64,000 nt of DNA from JBLMYQ01 sp050258375 (GTDB taxonomy: Bacteria; Bacillota; Clostridia; Acetivibrionales; UBA4821): the NCBI GenBank assembly GCA_050258375.1, contig JBLMYQ010000002.1:42538-106537 (forward strand). The letters are read 5' to 3'. Numbering within the stretch: position 1 is the stretch's first letter; each line of letters starts with the position of its first letter. The notes below the pieces were generated by a model, which was not told where the DNA came from, ran no database searches, and was given only the letters and a program-made list of their open reading frames with translations. The position numbers and the translations under genes are program-made. This document shows, in pieces, positions 35,675-44,976 of the stretch.

Positions 35675-36418
35675 TTATTTACAGCTGTTTTTTCGGGCAA
35701 TTAAAAGAACATCTGTCCCGCTGCTGCCCCTCTTTAGAACATGAAACCTTCTAATCTCAACCAGCTCAAACCCGTTTTCACTAATAAATTTCTCCAAACC
35801 GCTTCTGGAAAAGAAATGAACCGGCAAACCCTCCGAGTAGTTCATTACAAGCTCTTCAAAGCTTTCTTTGCTTATTCTCTCTTCAATGTGCTTTTCATTT
35901 AATATGTAACTCTTTGCGTATTTGTCTTCTTTACCTTTTGAAAGGCAAGTCATTATAATTAATAATCCATTCAGTTTTAATAATTCGCCGAATCTGTTAA
36001 ACACTCTCTCGGTAGAAGATAAGCTTATATGCTGAACAACATGGCTGCAAAGAATTGCATCAAATTGCTTATCAAAATTATATTCTTCAATAAACCCATT
36101 TATAAACTCAACATTATTCATATTCATCTTTTTTACAAGCGAGCATGCTTCAGAAAGCCTTTTCTTATCAGGTTCAAGAGCAATTACTTTAGAGAAAAAA
36201 GGCTGAAGAATTGGAATCAGCCTACCGAAGCCACAGCCAGCATCCAGCATTTCAGCTCCTTCTTCAGTAAGGTTCTCTTTTATATGTCTTTTAACTTTAC
36301 CAAGTATGTACTTTTCACTTTTTTCCCAATAACCCTCTTTTGTTTCTAAATTATCAATCAGCCTTGTGGTTATTATATCCCGTCCGTCTGGATAACAATA
36401 TTCTGGAGTATTTTTCAG
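35675..36418 (-). CDS. Class I SAM-dependent methyltransferase, probable CTG start
   Basis: About 247 aa. Rossmann methyltransferase core: motif I EMLDAGCGFGRLIP near 60, acidic ALEPDKKRL, post-I FDAILCSHVVQHI and LLIIMTCL. The C-terminal part (SGLEKFISENGFELVEIRRF) is the usual lid. Substrate unknown. The GTG at 36427 directly abuts the AAAGGA site, too close to use. CTG at 36418 has 8-nt spacing, exactly where dnaX and the citrate synthase gene have ATG after the same GTGATTTT spacer. ATT at 36424 is another possibility. Confidence 0.82.
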   Translation of the reverse strand: MKNTPEYCYPDGRDIITTRLIDNLETKEGYWEKSEKYILGKVKRHIKENLTEEGAEMLDAGCGFGRLIPILQPFFSKVIALEPDKKRLSEACSLVKKMNMNNVEFINGFIEEYNFDKQFDAILCSHVVQHISLSSTERVFNRFGELLKLNGLLIIMTCLSKGKEDKYAKSYILNEKHIEERISKESFEELVMNYSEGLPVHFFSRSGLEKFISENGFELVEIRRFHVLKRGSSGTDVLLIARKNSCK

Positions 36419-36606
36419 AAAAATCACTCCTTTAGTTTAATACTTTAAAACAATTATGTAACATCTATTCGATGTATTTGCAGTATATAGTATAATACTG
36501 TATATAATAAAAAAATAGCGTTAAATAACTTGTAAAAAATAAATAATTTTATCAGCTTTAATTGTACATTGACTATAGTTTTGCATTGATTAAGGGGGCA
36601 TTTTTT

Positions 36607-37716
36607 ATGAATATCTTATTTTTATCCGTTTCTGCTGGTGGCGGTCATATGAAAGCCGCCGAAGCATTAAAATCATATGTTGAAGAATCTTATCCAGGGT
36701 CAAAAACCCTTCTTCTTGATACATTGAAATACATTAATCCCATAATAAACAAGCTTGTAATAGGTGGTTATTTAAGTACTGTGCAAATAACTCCAAAGCT
36801 ATACGGCATCCTGTATGATTTGGCAGAAACAGGCGAAAACATTTCAGAAGTCAGCCAGATAATGAATCGCATAATCTCTTATAAGATAAAACGTCTAATC
36901 AGGCAATTTGTTCCTGACATTATAGTATGCACACATCCTTTTACTTCTCAAATGGTTGCTAAATTAAAAAAGGAAGCAAATATTCACCCGAAAATTGTTA
37001 CAATTCTTACTGATTTCATTCCCCATCCCTTCTGGCTTCACGAAGGAGTTGACGCATATATTGTCGCTCATCCTGCAATGAAATATGAAATGATTTCTAA
37101 AGGAATTAAGGAAGAAACTATTTTCCCTTTTGGAATTCCAATTTCTAAAAAGTTTTTGGAACCGCTGAATAAAACCGAGGTTAGAAACAATTTGGGTCTA
37201 GCAAACAAACCGACTACCCTTATAATGGGTGGAAGTCTTGGCTTTGGAGACATAAAGGAAGTATTTACAGGTCTTGCCGAAAGCCATCGCGATTTACAGC
37301 TGATAGTAGTTGCAGGTCAAAACAAAGAGCTTTATAAGAAGATACGTAAATACTCAAATCGAGTTGATAAGGTTATAAAAGTGTATGGCTATACTGATAA
37401 AATACCAGAGCTTATGTCTGCTTCTGATCTTCTTATCTCTAAACCAGGCGGTATGACTGTTAGTGAAGCTCTTGTAAAAAAGCTTCCTATGATATTGATC
37501 TCACCAATCCCTGGTCAGGAAGAAAAAAATGCAAGATACTTGCTAAATGGCGGTGCAGCAGCAAGACTCTATCCCAAACAAAATGTTGAAGAGGTTTTGT
37601 ATCAGGTTTTGGATATGCCTGCAAGATACAACCACATGAAGGAAATGTGTGGGTATTTGGCTCACCCAAATTCATGTCAGCATATTGGAGAATTATTTCA
37701 AGAATTAATAAAATGA
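36607..37716 (+). CDS. Glycosyltransferase of the MGDG synthase / UgtP / MurG type
   Basis: About 369 aa GT28-like enzyme. The N-terminal half has the family opening NILFLSVSAGGGHMKAAEAL and HPFTSQMVAKLK; the C-terminal half has the UDP-sugar site (LIMGGSLGFGD, KPGGMTVSEAL, PGQEEKNA). It probably adds glucose or galactose to diacylglycerol at the inner membrane face to make glycolipid, like UgtP/YpfP in Firmicutes. The ATG at 36607 follows AAGGGGGC. The region in front carries a CAGTAT…ATACTG palindrome over a TATAAT-like box (about 36482-36500). Confidence 0.9.
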   Translation: MNILFLSVSAGGGHMKAAEALKSYVEESYPGSKTLLLDTLKYINPIINKLVIGGYLSTVQITPKLYGILYDLAETGENISEVSQIMNRIISYKIKRLIRQFVPDIIVCTHPFTSQMVAKLKKEANIHPKIVTILTDFIPHPFWLHEGVDAYIVAHPAMKYEMISKGIKEETIFPFGIPISKKFLEPLNKTEVRNNLGLANKPTTLIMGGSLGFGDIKEVFTGLAESHRDLQLIVVAGQNKELYKKIRKYSNRVDKVIKVYGYTDKIPELMSASDLLISKPGGMTVSEALVKKLPMILISPIPGQEEKNARYLLNGGAAARLYPKQNVEEVLYQVLDMPARYNHMKEMCGYLAHPNSCQHIGELFQELIK

Positions 37717-37750
37717 CCTTAGCCTGAAATTCGCCAAGGTCATTTTATCT
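37712..37750 (+). terminator. Intrinsic terminator after the glycosyltransferase gene
   Basis: AATGACCTT, a loop, AAGGTCATTTTAT, overlapping the stop codon. It may serve both converging genes. Confidence 0.8.
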
Positions 37751-38740
37751 TTATTTTTGATTTTCAATTGTTGGCATATTTAACCGTTCATTATTAATTG
37801 ATACAATCAAATTACTTCTTTGTCTTTGGGTTTCCGGAGTCTTATCCGTATACTCCTCCCAGTCTTTCCCTTCTTGGGCAACTAATTCTGCATGTTTCTC
37901 ATAATTTTGTCCTAATCCCTTCCGTGCTTTTAATTCGCAGTAAGTAGAAAACCATAAAGCACCTTTATATCCAGCCTCTTCAAAGAAATCATGTGATTGT
38001 GCTGCACAATCAGCTGCTTCTTTTAAATCTACATTCCTCTCAACATTTAAATACGCCAATCCCTGCATTGAAGAGTACTTTTCATGAGCCATCCTTTTGT
38101 CTTTTCCTGCATTATCTATCAGTTCTCTATATAAATCTGCTGCTTCATTATCCTTGCCCTGGCTTCTTAAAATGGGTATTCTTTGTTCTTGAATCGTGTG
38201 TAAAAATCTTCTTGGATATAACGGAGGATTTTGATCTGTACGTAAAAACTCCTTCAAGCTTGTTTCTGCTATATCCAGCATTCCTCTTTTTTCATCTGGA
38301 TTTTCTTCCAACTTGGATAATTCAAGATATGCAGAACCGACTGCCAGGTTATCTTTATTCATTTTACCTTGATTTACAAGCTTGTCCTGTTCTTTAATCG
38401 CTCTTTTTAAAAAGGCTTCAGCTCCCTTTGCATCACCAGAACATCTTAAAACATCCCCATAGAAAGGTGCTGTCCTAAAAGTTCTTTCATAATTTCCTTC
38501 TTTATTAGATTCTTCTATTATATATCCAAACACCTCTTTTGACGTATCAAATTGCGAGATAAATCTGCCCGACCTTGCAAGAAAAAAGCAAAGATCATTT
38601 TCCATATTGGTTTCTTTAGTATCAACGAATTCTTTCAATCTTCCATCTTCCCACATTGGCAATAATTTATCATAAACATTCTTGAATTGGGAATTAGAAA
38701 ATAGTTCTTGAACTTCTTTCAATAACAATTCTTTATCCAC
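37751..38740 (-). CDS. Cytosolic TPR-repeat protein
   Basis: 329 aa, all-helical, no signal peptide. TPR-like units run from about 50 to 285 (RTFRTAPFYGDVLRCSG, AEAFLKRAIKEQDKL, NEAADLYRELIDNAG, AYLNVERNVDLKEAADCA). The partner is unknown. GTG start at 38740 after GGGGGCGA. Monocistronic. Confidence 0.8.
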   Translation of the reverse strand: MDKELLLKEVQELFSNSQFKNVYDKLLPMWEDGRLKEFVDTKETNMENDLCFFLARSGRFISQFDTSKEVFGYIIEESNKEGNYERTFRTAPFYGDVLRCSGDAKGAEAFLKRAIKEQDKLVNQGKMNKDNLAVGSAYLELSKLEENPDEKRGMLDIAETSLKEFLRTDQNPPLYPRRFLHTIQEQRIPILRSQGKDNEAADLYRELIDNAGKDKRMAHEKYSSMQGLAYLNVERNVDLKEAADCAAQSHDFFEEAGYKGALWFSTYCELKARKGLGQNYEKHAELVAQEGKDWEEYTDKTPETQRQRSNLIVSINNERLNMPTIENQK

Positions 38741-38876
38741 TCAAATCGCCCCCTGCAGTAAAATAATTCCAAGATATATCGTTAAAACAATAACCATATA
38801 TAATTTATTTTACTACACTTCTATAATTTTTTCAAACCAGATTGCTTGTTTATAATTCGTATTTTATCAAATTTTA

Positions 38877-38926
38877 AAAGACAGAAATAATGATATAAAT
38901 TTAATATCACTATTTCTGTCTTTTCA
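38877..38926 (-). terminator. Intrinsic terminator of the dnaX-ybaB-recR operon
   Basis: AAAAGACAGAAATA…TATTTCTGTCTTTT: a 13-bp stem (one mismatch allowed) with A/T runs on both sides, 20 nt after recR. It could act in both directions. Confidence 0.85.
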
Positions 38927-38945
38927 TAAAATTAATCTTCAATAT

Positions 38946-39545
38946 CTATATTTCTCTTCTTCCCTCTATAGCCTTCAAAAGAGTAACCTCATCTGTATAC
39001 TCGAGATTGCCGCCAACCGGGATTCCGTGGGCAATACGTGTTGCTTTGATTCCCAAAGGCTTAATAATCTTGGATATATACATTGCTGTTGCTTCTCCTT
39101 CAACATTCGGATTTGTCGCAAGTATAACCTCTTTTACTTCTTCATCCTTCAATCTCTCAAGAAGCTCTTTTATTTTTATATCGTTTGGCCCAATTCCATC
39201 CATTGGAGATATAACCCCTTGAAGCACATGATATACACCCTTGAATTCACGTGTTCTTTCCATTGCAACAACATCCTTAGGGTCTTCAACCACACATATT
39301 ATGCTCCTATCTCTCTTATCACTGCTGCAAACAGGACATAATTCCGAATCGCTGATATTACTGCAAACAGAACAATATTTAACCTTTGATCTGGCATCAA
39401 TTATGGAATTGGCAAGTCCCTCAGCTTCGGAACTCGGCGAATTCAGCACATAGAATGCAAGTCTTTGTGCTGTTTTATGACCTATACCAGGTAACTTTTC
39501 AAATTCTTCTATAAGCCTTGCAATAGGTGCTGAATATAATTCCAT
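38946..39545 (-). CDS. recR: Recombination protein RecR
   Basis: 199 aa, normal length. Helix-hairpin-helix LPGIGHKTAQRLAF near 17, four-cysteine zinc finger CSVC…CPVC at about 58-73, Toprim domain with CVVEDPKDVVAMERT and ATNPNVEGEATAMYI, and Walker-B-like C-terminus. Acts with RecF/RecO in loading RecA at gaps. Third gene of the Firmicutes dnaX-ybaB-recR cluster. Confidence 0.97.
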   Translation of the reverse strand: MELYSAPIARLIEEFEKLPGIGHKTAQRLAFYVLNSPSSEAEGLANSIIDARSKVKYCSVCSNISDSELCPVCSSDKRDRSIICVVEDPKDVVAMERTREFKGVYHVLQGVISPMDGIGPNDIKIKELLERLKDEEVKEVILATNPNVEGEATAMYISKIIKPLGIKATRIAHGIPVGGNLEYTDEVTLLKAIEGRREI

Positions 39546-39593
39546 AAAGTCCTCCGAAAAGATTTAGTTCAATGTGCTGCTAAGTAAAATCTT

Positions 39594-39653
39594 GATAACC
39601 CCTCTCTTGATAACCCCTCTTTTGAAAAGAGAGGGGCAGGGGTGAGTTACACT
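39594..39653. repeat. Dispersed hairpin repeat between ybaB and recR
   Basis: AACCCCTCTTTTGAAAAGAGAGGGGCAGGGGTGAGTTA-type unit: CCCCTCTTTT pairs with AAAAGAGAGGGG, followed by CAGGGGTGAGTTA. The CCCCTCT part is doubled at the left end (39600 and 39617). The same unit lies at 8506-8543. Confidence 0.7.
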
Positions 39654-39658
39654 TTACA

Positions 39659-40000
39659 CTAAAACAGCCCCGGTAGTCCCCCGCCTGTAATTCTCTTCAT
39701 TTCTGTAGAAGAAAGCTCATCTGCTTTCCTGATTGCTTCATTTACAGCCGCAAGTACTAAGTCTTGAAGCATTTCCACATCATCAGGGTCAACAACTTCA
39801 GGCTTTATCTTTATTTCTTTTAAATCCTTCTTCCCATTTGCTATAACAGTAACTGCACCGCCGCCTGCACTAGCTTCAACAGTTTTTTCCTCAAGCTCTT
39901 CCTGCATCTTCTGCATATCTTTTTGCATTTTCTCTGCCTGCTTCATTAAATTTCCCATATTCATGCCCCCAAAGCCTCCTGGGAATCCACCTTTAGCCAT
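39659..40000 (-). CDS. YbaB/EbfC nucleoid-associated protein
   Basis: 113 aa. N-terminal Gly/Met-rich segment (KGGFPGGFGGMNMGNLM), helical dimerisation part (QAEKMQKDMQKMQEELEEK), core strand EASAGGGAVTVIANGKKD and C-terminal KADELSSTEMKRITGG are typical. DNA-binding dimer. GGAGGG site. Between dnaX and recR as in most Firmicutes. Confidence 0.96.
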   Translation of the reverse strand: MAKGGFPGGFGGMNMGNLMKQAEKMQKDMQKMQEELEEKTVEASAGGGAVTVIANGKKDLKEIKIKPEVVDPDDVEMLQDLVLAAVNEAIRKADELSSTEMKRITGGGLPGLF

Positions 40001-40106
40001 AAAAATCCCTCCATAAAAATTATTACTGCTGTATTATAACATATTCATTTAATATATTTAAACCATCTTTAAATAATAACACTTTATCACTTGTAGATTT
40101 TTAAAA

Positions 40107-41720
40107 TTATTCCTCTATAACATTAATAGGTACATTAAACTTTTTTGCCAGTTCCTCAACCTTGGTATCTTCTTTTACTTTTTGCGCTTGTTTCCGAGCT
40201 TTAATCTCATCACTTATGCACTTTATGTTATAATCTATACCGGTAACTTTACTTACCACACTTTTTAAAAGCGCAGTGTTTTCACTTTTCATAATAACCG
40301 TTTTTCTAAACTCTGAAGAATCTTTGTCTAATACCACTGCAATTGTTTTTTCATCGATTTTTTTTGCTTTTGTTCCAATTAGATTTGCATATAAAACCAT
40401 CTTTCCGCTGCTCTTTAAAGCTGATATTACTTCCTCCCATTTTTCAAGATAATCTTCCGCACTCATATTGTTTTGTACTGATGCTTTATCCTGAACCTTT
40501 GGCTGATCAATCGGTTTTACTTCCTGAGTACGGATGTGCTTAGATGCTGCTGCCTCCCTTTCCGGCTGCAGCTTGGTTTTTGATAAGGCCTCTTCCAATC
40601 TTAGCAATCTATCCTCAAAAGCATTATCAGCTCCGGTTGTAATATCCTTGCATAACTTTAACATACCAACCTCTATAACAACCCGCGGCATAGCAGCCCA
40701 TTTCAGCGAAGCCTCCATCTCTGAAAGATATTCAACAACCTCTACCAATCTTTGATATTCCATTTTTGAAGATAACTCTTTAAGCTTTAAAATATTCTTT
40801 GTTGCCAAATAAGTATCTATACCTTCTCCTGCCGTTTTGTATATCATTATATCTCTAAAAACTCTAACCAAAACCGATATAAACTGTGTCAAATCCTTAC
40901 CACTCTTTGCAAGCTGGTCGATAATCTGAATACACAGCGAAAAATCTTTTTCAGCAATCGCCTCTGCTATATCAAAAAGAAGCTGCTCTCTTGGAAGTCC
41001 TATTACATCAGAAACTAATTCTCTTGTTATTTTACTGTTTCCATCCATACACTGATCAAGTATGCTTATTGCATCTCTTAAAGCTCCATCTGCAGACCTT
41101 GCAATAAGCTCCAATGCGTCTTCATCTGCCGCTGCTTTATTCTCTTTAACAATTTGATTAAGCCTTCCTTCCATATCGCCAGTATTTATTTGCTTAAACT
41201 CAAATCTCTGGCAGCGGGATAGGATGGTTGCAGGAAGCTTATGCGATTCGGTGGTCGCCAATATGAAAACAACATGTTTGGGCGGTTCTTCAAGAATCTT
41301 AAGCAAAGCATTGAAAGCTCCTATAGAAAGCATATGCACTTCATCTATAATATAAACCCTGAATTTAGCAACAGATGGCATATAAAAAACTTCGTCCCTT
41401 ATAAGCCTTATATCTTCAACACTATTATTTGAAGCTGCATCAATTTCAACGACATCCATTATGTTTCCAGATATAATTCCACTGCAAATCTCACACGCAT
41501 TGCATGGATTACCATCAACAGAATTAAGACAATTTACAGCCCTCGAAAGAATCTTGGCTGTACTTGTCTTTCCAGTTCCCCTGCCTCCGGAAAAAAGATA
41601 AGCATGTGCAATTCTGTTATTTAAAATTTGATTTTTTAATACTTTTACTATATTGGGCTGACCAACAATCTCATCAAACATCATCGGTCGCCATTTCCTG
41701 TATAAAGCAACGTACGACAT
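40107..41720 (-). CDS. dnaX: DNA polymerase III subunits gamma and tau
   Basis: About 537 aa clamp-loader ATPase. Starts MSYVALYRKWRP; Walker A GGRGTGKTSTAK near 45; zinc-binding Cys set within CLNSVDGNPCNACEIC; DEVHMLS Walker B; sensor ATTESHKLPATILSRCQRF. The C-terminal third is tau-like and variable. The ATG at 41720 follows GAGGGTGATTTTT. No slippery run for a short gamma form was noticed. First gene of the dnaX-ybaB-recR group. Confidence 0.96.
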   Translation of the reverse strand: MSYVALYRKWRPMMFDEIVGQPNIVKVLKNQILNNRIAHAYLFSGGRGTGKTSTAKILSRAVNCLNSVDGNPCNACEICSGIISGNIMDVVEIDAASNNSVEDIRLIRDEVFYMPSVAKFRVYIIDEVHMLSIGAFNALLKILEEPPKHVVFILATTESHKLPATILSRCQRFEFKQINTGDMEGRLNQIVKENKAAADEDALELIARSADGALRDAISILDQCMDGNSKITRELVSDVIGLPREQLLFDIAEAIAEKDFSLCIQIIDQLAKSGKDLTQFISVLVRVFRDIMIYKTAGEGIDTYLATKNILKLKELSSKMEYQRLVEVVEYLSEMEASLKWAAMPRVVIEVGMLKLCKDITTGADNAFEDRLLRLEEALSKTKLQPEREAAASKHIRTQEVKPIDQPKVQDKASVQNNMSAEDYLEKWEEVISALKSSGKMVLYANLIGTKAKKIDEKTIAVVLDKDSSEFRKTVIMKSENTALLKSVVSKVTGIDYNIKCISDEIKARKQAQKVKEDTKVEELAKKFNVPINVIEE

Positions 41721-41801
41721 AAAAATCACCCTCGAAGCAAAAAATAATAGGATAGAAAAACATCTACCCTATTATAACACAAGTATTAATTTTTTCTATA
41801 A

Positions 41802-43766
41802 TTACTGTTCTAATAAATCTTCAAAAATATTTACATTTCCACTTTTGAACAGCTCGGATAACGCTTCGACAACTTCCGGACTAAATTGAGAATCTTTGCA
41901 GCGGAGTATTTCATTAATAGCATCTTCTTCCGACATGGCACTTCTGTAAGCTCTGTTAGATGTCATTGCATCAAGTGCGTCTGCAACAGAAATAATTTGA
42001 GCTTCAATCGATAATCCTTCTTTGCTGATTCCAAACGGATATCCTTTGCCATCCCATCTTTCATGGTGACAAGCAATCGCCTTAATTGTTGCCTCTGATA
42101 AACCAACAGGTTCAAGAATTTTTCTGCTTATAGTCGGATGCTTTTTAATCTGTTCAAATTCATCATCAGTTAATCTGCTTGGTTTTCTAAGTATGGCATC
42201 AGGAATTCCTATTTTTCCAACATCGTGGAGTATACCTGCTATCCTGATTTCATCTATCTGCTCTTTTGGGAGTCCCATCTTTTCTGCAATAACAACAGCA
42301 AATTTTGACACCCTATATGAATGACCTCTGGTATAATTATCTTTTGCTTCAATTGCTGCAATCAAAGCATTAACTGTTTTAATAAAGTTCTTTCTGGACA
42401 TATCAAACAGCTGTGCATTCTCAATAGCAATAGCTGCATTATTGGAAATAGATGAGAGCAAACTCTTTTGTCTGGAATTAAATTTTGTTGTTGTTCCAAG
42501 AACTAAAACACCTATTTTTCTTTCTTTTGTTTTTATTAAGGTTACCAGTAATTCTTTGATTTTTTCATTTGGTTTCTTTGTAGCATTTATTTGGGTTATG
42601 GTCTCTGAAAACGAAAAATCATGTATTAATATTGTATCTGTTTTGTTTAAATTGCTTAAAAGCTGTCCTAAATATGAATTATCAGCATTCATAACAGGTA
42701 AATCTTCAACATTACTTATTACAGCCTCCAGATATTCTCCTGCGTAGGCCTTTGGAATCAGATTCTTTCCTTCTTCATCTATTAACCTGAGTAAGCAGAA
42801 CGGATTCCTTAAAACCCTGCATATCTCGGCAACAATCATATTTATTACATTATCAATTTCAAGTGTTGCATTTAATTTTCTGCTCAAGCTATTTATAGTT
42901 GCAGCTTCCTTATACGAAGCAATTATCTCCTGCTCCATCTTTTTCTTTTGAGTAATATCTCTTATAATCGCCTGAATACCTATAATTTCTCCATCATAAA
43001 CAAAGTTTGTCAAGGTTGCTTCTGTTAAAATAAAATTTTTATTTTTATGCATAAACTCCAACTCTATAGTTAATGAATTCTTTGTTTTTAGCTCGTTGCT
43101 TACTTTTTCAATAAATGTTTCGGATATTCCCGGCTTTATAAGCTCTCTTATGTTTCTGCCTTCAATTTCTTGTCTGCTGTAACCAAGTATATCTCTAACA
43201 ATTTCATTAATAAAATAAATATTCCCGTCAAGCCTGATAACGCAGACTATATCTGCTATGCTCTTAACCAGGGAATAATATTTTTGCTCGGAATCATTCA
43301 ATTGGTTTATTGTTGCTTGAAGCTGCCCATAAGAAGCCTCAAGCTCCATATTGGTCTGCTGGATTTCTATATTCTTTGCGTATATCTCTAAAGCTTGAAG
43401 CTCAAGTTCCCTTTTTCCCGCTTTCAATTTTTCCTTCATTCTGTTATAAGCATCTGAAATTTCATTGAATTCATCAAGCTCAGGGAATATAACATCTCTT
43501 TCAAAATCCCCTGCTTCAACTGCAATAAGTCCTTTCTTCAATTGCTGTAGAATTTTCGAAATGGTTTTTTGTACGTAATATAGTGTTGCAAAAAATGAAA
43601 GGAACCCTAAAATGGCAATCCCGAGAGTAAAAGACTTAAGAAAAAATGCCGTATCACAAGTTAAAAACGCATTAAAATAAATCAAAGCAACAAATGCGCT
43701 GATTGGTAGTACCGATATTAAAAATAATAACAAAAAAATTCTGGTTTTCAAGCTTGATATCTTCAT
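41802..43766 (-). CDS. HAMP-PAS-GAF HD-GYP cyclic-di-GMP phosphodiesterase
   Basis: About 654 aa. Two membrane helices (about 8-28 and 35-60) with little outside sequence; HAMP (about 60-115); coiled coil; PAS (about 165-285, with PAC part GEIIGIQAIIRDIT); GAF (about 300-450); HD-GYP (about 460-640). Catalytic marks are all present: GHSYRVSKFA, HDVGKIGIPD, HHERWDGKGYP and DALDAMTSNRAYR. It probably degrades cyclic di-GMP in response to a redox or small-molecule signal. The ATG at 43766 follows GGAG. It lies between the SRP RNA and dnaX, which are usually direct neighbours. Confidence 0.92.
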   Translation of the reverse strand: MKISSLKTRIFLLLFLISVLPISAFVALIYFNAFLTCDTAFFLKSFTLGIAILGFLSFFATLYYVQKTISKILQQLKKGLIAVEAGDFERDVIFPELDEFNEISDAYNRMKEKLKAGKRELELQALEIYAKNIEIQQTNMELEASYGQLQATINQLNDSEQKYYSLVKSIADIVCVIRLDGNIYFINEIVRDILGYSRQEIEGRNIRELIKPGISETFIEKVSNELKTKNSLTIELEFMHKNKNFILTEATLTNFVYDGEIIGIQAIIRDITQKKKMEQEIIASYKEAATINSLSRKLNATLEIDNVINMIVAEICRVLRNPFCLLRLIDEEGKNLIPKAYAGEYLEAVISNVEDLPVMNADNSYLGQLLSNLNKTDTILIHDFSFSETITQINATKKPNEKIKELLVTLIKTKERKIGVLVLGTTTKFNSRQKSLLSSISNNAAIAIENAQLFDMSRKNFIKTVNALIAAIEAKDNYTRGHSYRVSKFAVVIAEKMGLPKEQIDEIRIAGILHDVGKIGIPDAILRKPSRLTDDEFEQIKKHPTISRKILEPVGLSEATIKAIACHHERWDGKGYPFGISKEGLSIEAQIISVADALDAMTSNRAYRSAMSEEDAINEILRCKDSQFSPEVVEALSELFKSGNVNIFEDLLEQ

Positions 43767-43958
43767 AAACACACTCCTAATGTCTGTAGCATGATGAAAA
43801 TGTGATATGGAAAGCAAAAAAGAACCGATAAAAAACAGAAAAGCTGAATAAATATTCTATTATAAGAATATTATACCATGTTTCTATCATAATTTGAATC
43901 TTTTTGTTAGCTTTTTGTTATTTTTTTGTTGGATTTTAATTCTTATTTATATACAACA

Positions 43959-43989
43959 AGGCAGAGCAATCATCCATCGCTCTGCCTTA
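43959..43989 (-). terminator. Stem-loop terminator after SRP RNA
   Basis: On the minus strand AAGGCAGAGC, an 11-nt loop, GCTCTGCCTT and a T-containing tail, 12 nt after the RNA 3' end. Confidence 0.75.
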
Positions 43990-44001
43990 TCAAAATAATA
44001 T

Positions 44002-44271
44002 GGCTGTGCACCTTTCTTCGACATGCTTCATACAAGCGGCACTCATACTGTTAGCTCAAATCAAGTACCCTCGCGGCACACAAGAGTGACCACTTACCGC
44101 TGCTTTCTTCCGAATCTGACGGGGTTCATAGTTTCCTGTTGCGCAAGACCTGACTCTCATCACCACTTTTTATGCTCCAAACCCTACACGAAACAGCCTT
44201 CAAAAGGAATTAAGCCCTGCTATAGCGGATTGCAGGTACAAGGCACCGCTACCTCCCCGCCTAGCACAGCC
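44002..44271 (-). ncRNA. ffs: Signal recognition particle RNA, large Firmicutes type
   Basis: About 270 nt. The minus strand opens GGCTGTGCTAGGCGGGGAGG and ends GGTGCACAGCC, closing the Alu end. The conserved Alu segment GGTAGCGGTGCC… and the S-domain core GGTCTTGCGCAACAGGAAAC, CCCGTCAGATTCGGAAGAAAG and CAGCGGTAAG (Ffh-binding loop) are present. It pairs with Ffh to deliver ribosomes to the membrane. Confidence 0.97.
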
Positions 44272-44335
44272 AAAACTAATTTCAGCTTTATAGCTTCTAT
44301 ATTATACGGTAACCTGATTTATTAATCAATAATAA

Positions 44336-44818
44336 TTATTTCCCACACTCCGAATCTATTCTTTTAAATATTCTTTCCAATAATTCCTTTATTTCCTCGA
44401 TACATTTCCTGTAAGTCTCAATCGGCATTCCATAAGGGTCAGACACATCTTTTTCTGCAAGCTGTTCTTGATTTTCTCCCAAGTATGAGTATTCATATAT
44501 TGAGAAAACCTTATCGCCAAACTGAGGAAACTGTGCAATTATATTCTTTTTCTGAAGTCTTGTCATGCAAAGCACTATATCTGCTGCATCAAGCATATGC
44601 TCAACCAATCTCCTGGCGCGGTGGTTTCCCATTTTCATACCACTCTCTTTAAGAACCTCAACTGCACTATAGCTCGGTGGCTCTCCCTCCCAAGCAGCTA
44701 TACCGGCTGAAGAAACACCAATATTATTTATATCCTTTGAAGCAAGAATCTTCTTAAATATTGCTTCAGCCATAAAGCTTCTGCATGTATTTCCTGTACA
44801 AACAAAAAGTATATTCAT
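44336..44818 (-). CDS. ywlE: Low-molecular-weight protein arginine phosphatase (YwlE type)
   Basis: 160 aa. The N-terminal phosphatase loop is CTGNTCRS (residues 7-14). The Thr in the fifth loop position is the feature known to favour phospho-arginine over phospho-tyrosine in Bacillus YwlE. General acid in DVSDPYG near 131. Likely opposes a McsB-type arginine kinase in protein quality control; that kinase is not in the window. Next to tsaC, as in Bacillus (ywlC-ywlE neighbourhood). Confidence 0.9.
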   Translation of the reverse strand: MNILFVCTGNTCRSFMAEAIFKKILASKDINNIGVSSAGIAAWEGEPPSYSAVEVLKESGMKMGNHRARRLVEHMLDAADIVLCMTRLQKKNIIAQFPQFGDKVFSIYEYSYLGENQEQLAEKDVSDPYGMPIETYRKCIEEIKELLERIFKRIDSECGK

Positions 44819-44834
44819 ACGCCACCCCTTTATT

Positions 44835-44973
44835 AGTGTAAAATGTAAAGTGTAGAGTTACCTTACAAAACAGAAACCCATACCTACGCATTCAATATCC
44901 AAAACACAATGGACATTTTAGGGCTTGAATTAAAGGTTTAAACTTTACATTTTACATTTTAAACTTTACACTT
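44835..44973. repeat. Inverted AGTGTAAAATGTAAA-type intergenic repeat
   Basis: AGTGTAAAATGTAAAGTGTA at the left and the complement of AGTGTAAAGTTTAAAATGTA at the right bracket about 100 bp of non-coding sequence between ywlE and tsaC. The right half has several tandem TTTACATTT steps. Confidence 0.65.
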
Positions 44974-44976
44974 CTT

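Noticed and set aside
37751..38740. Peptide-sensing (Rap/PlcR-type) regulator
   Set aside because: TPR units only; no DNA-binding domain or adjacent signal-peptide gene.
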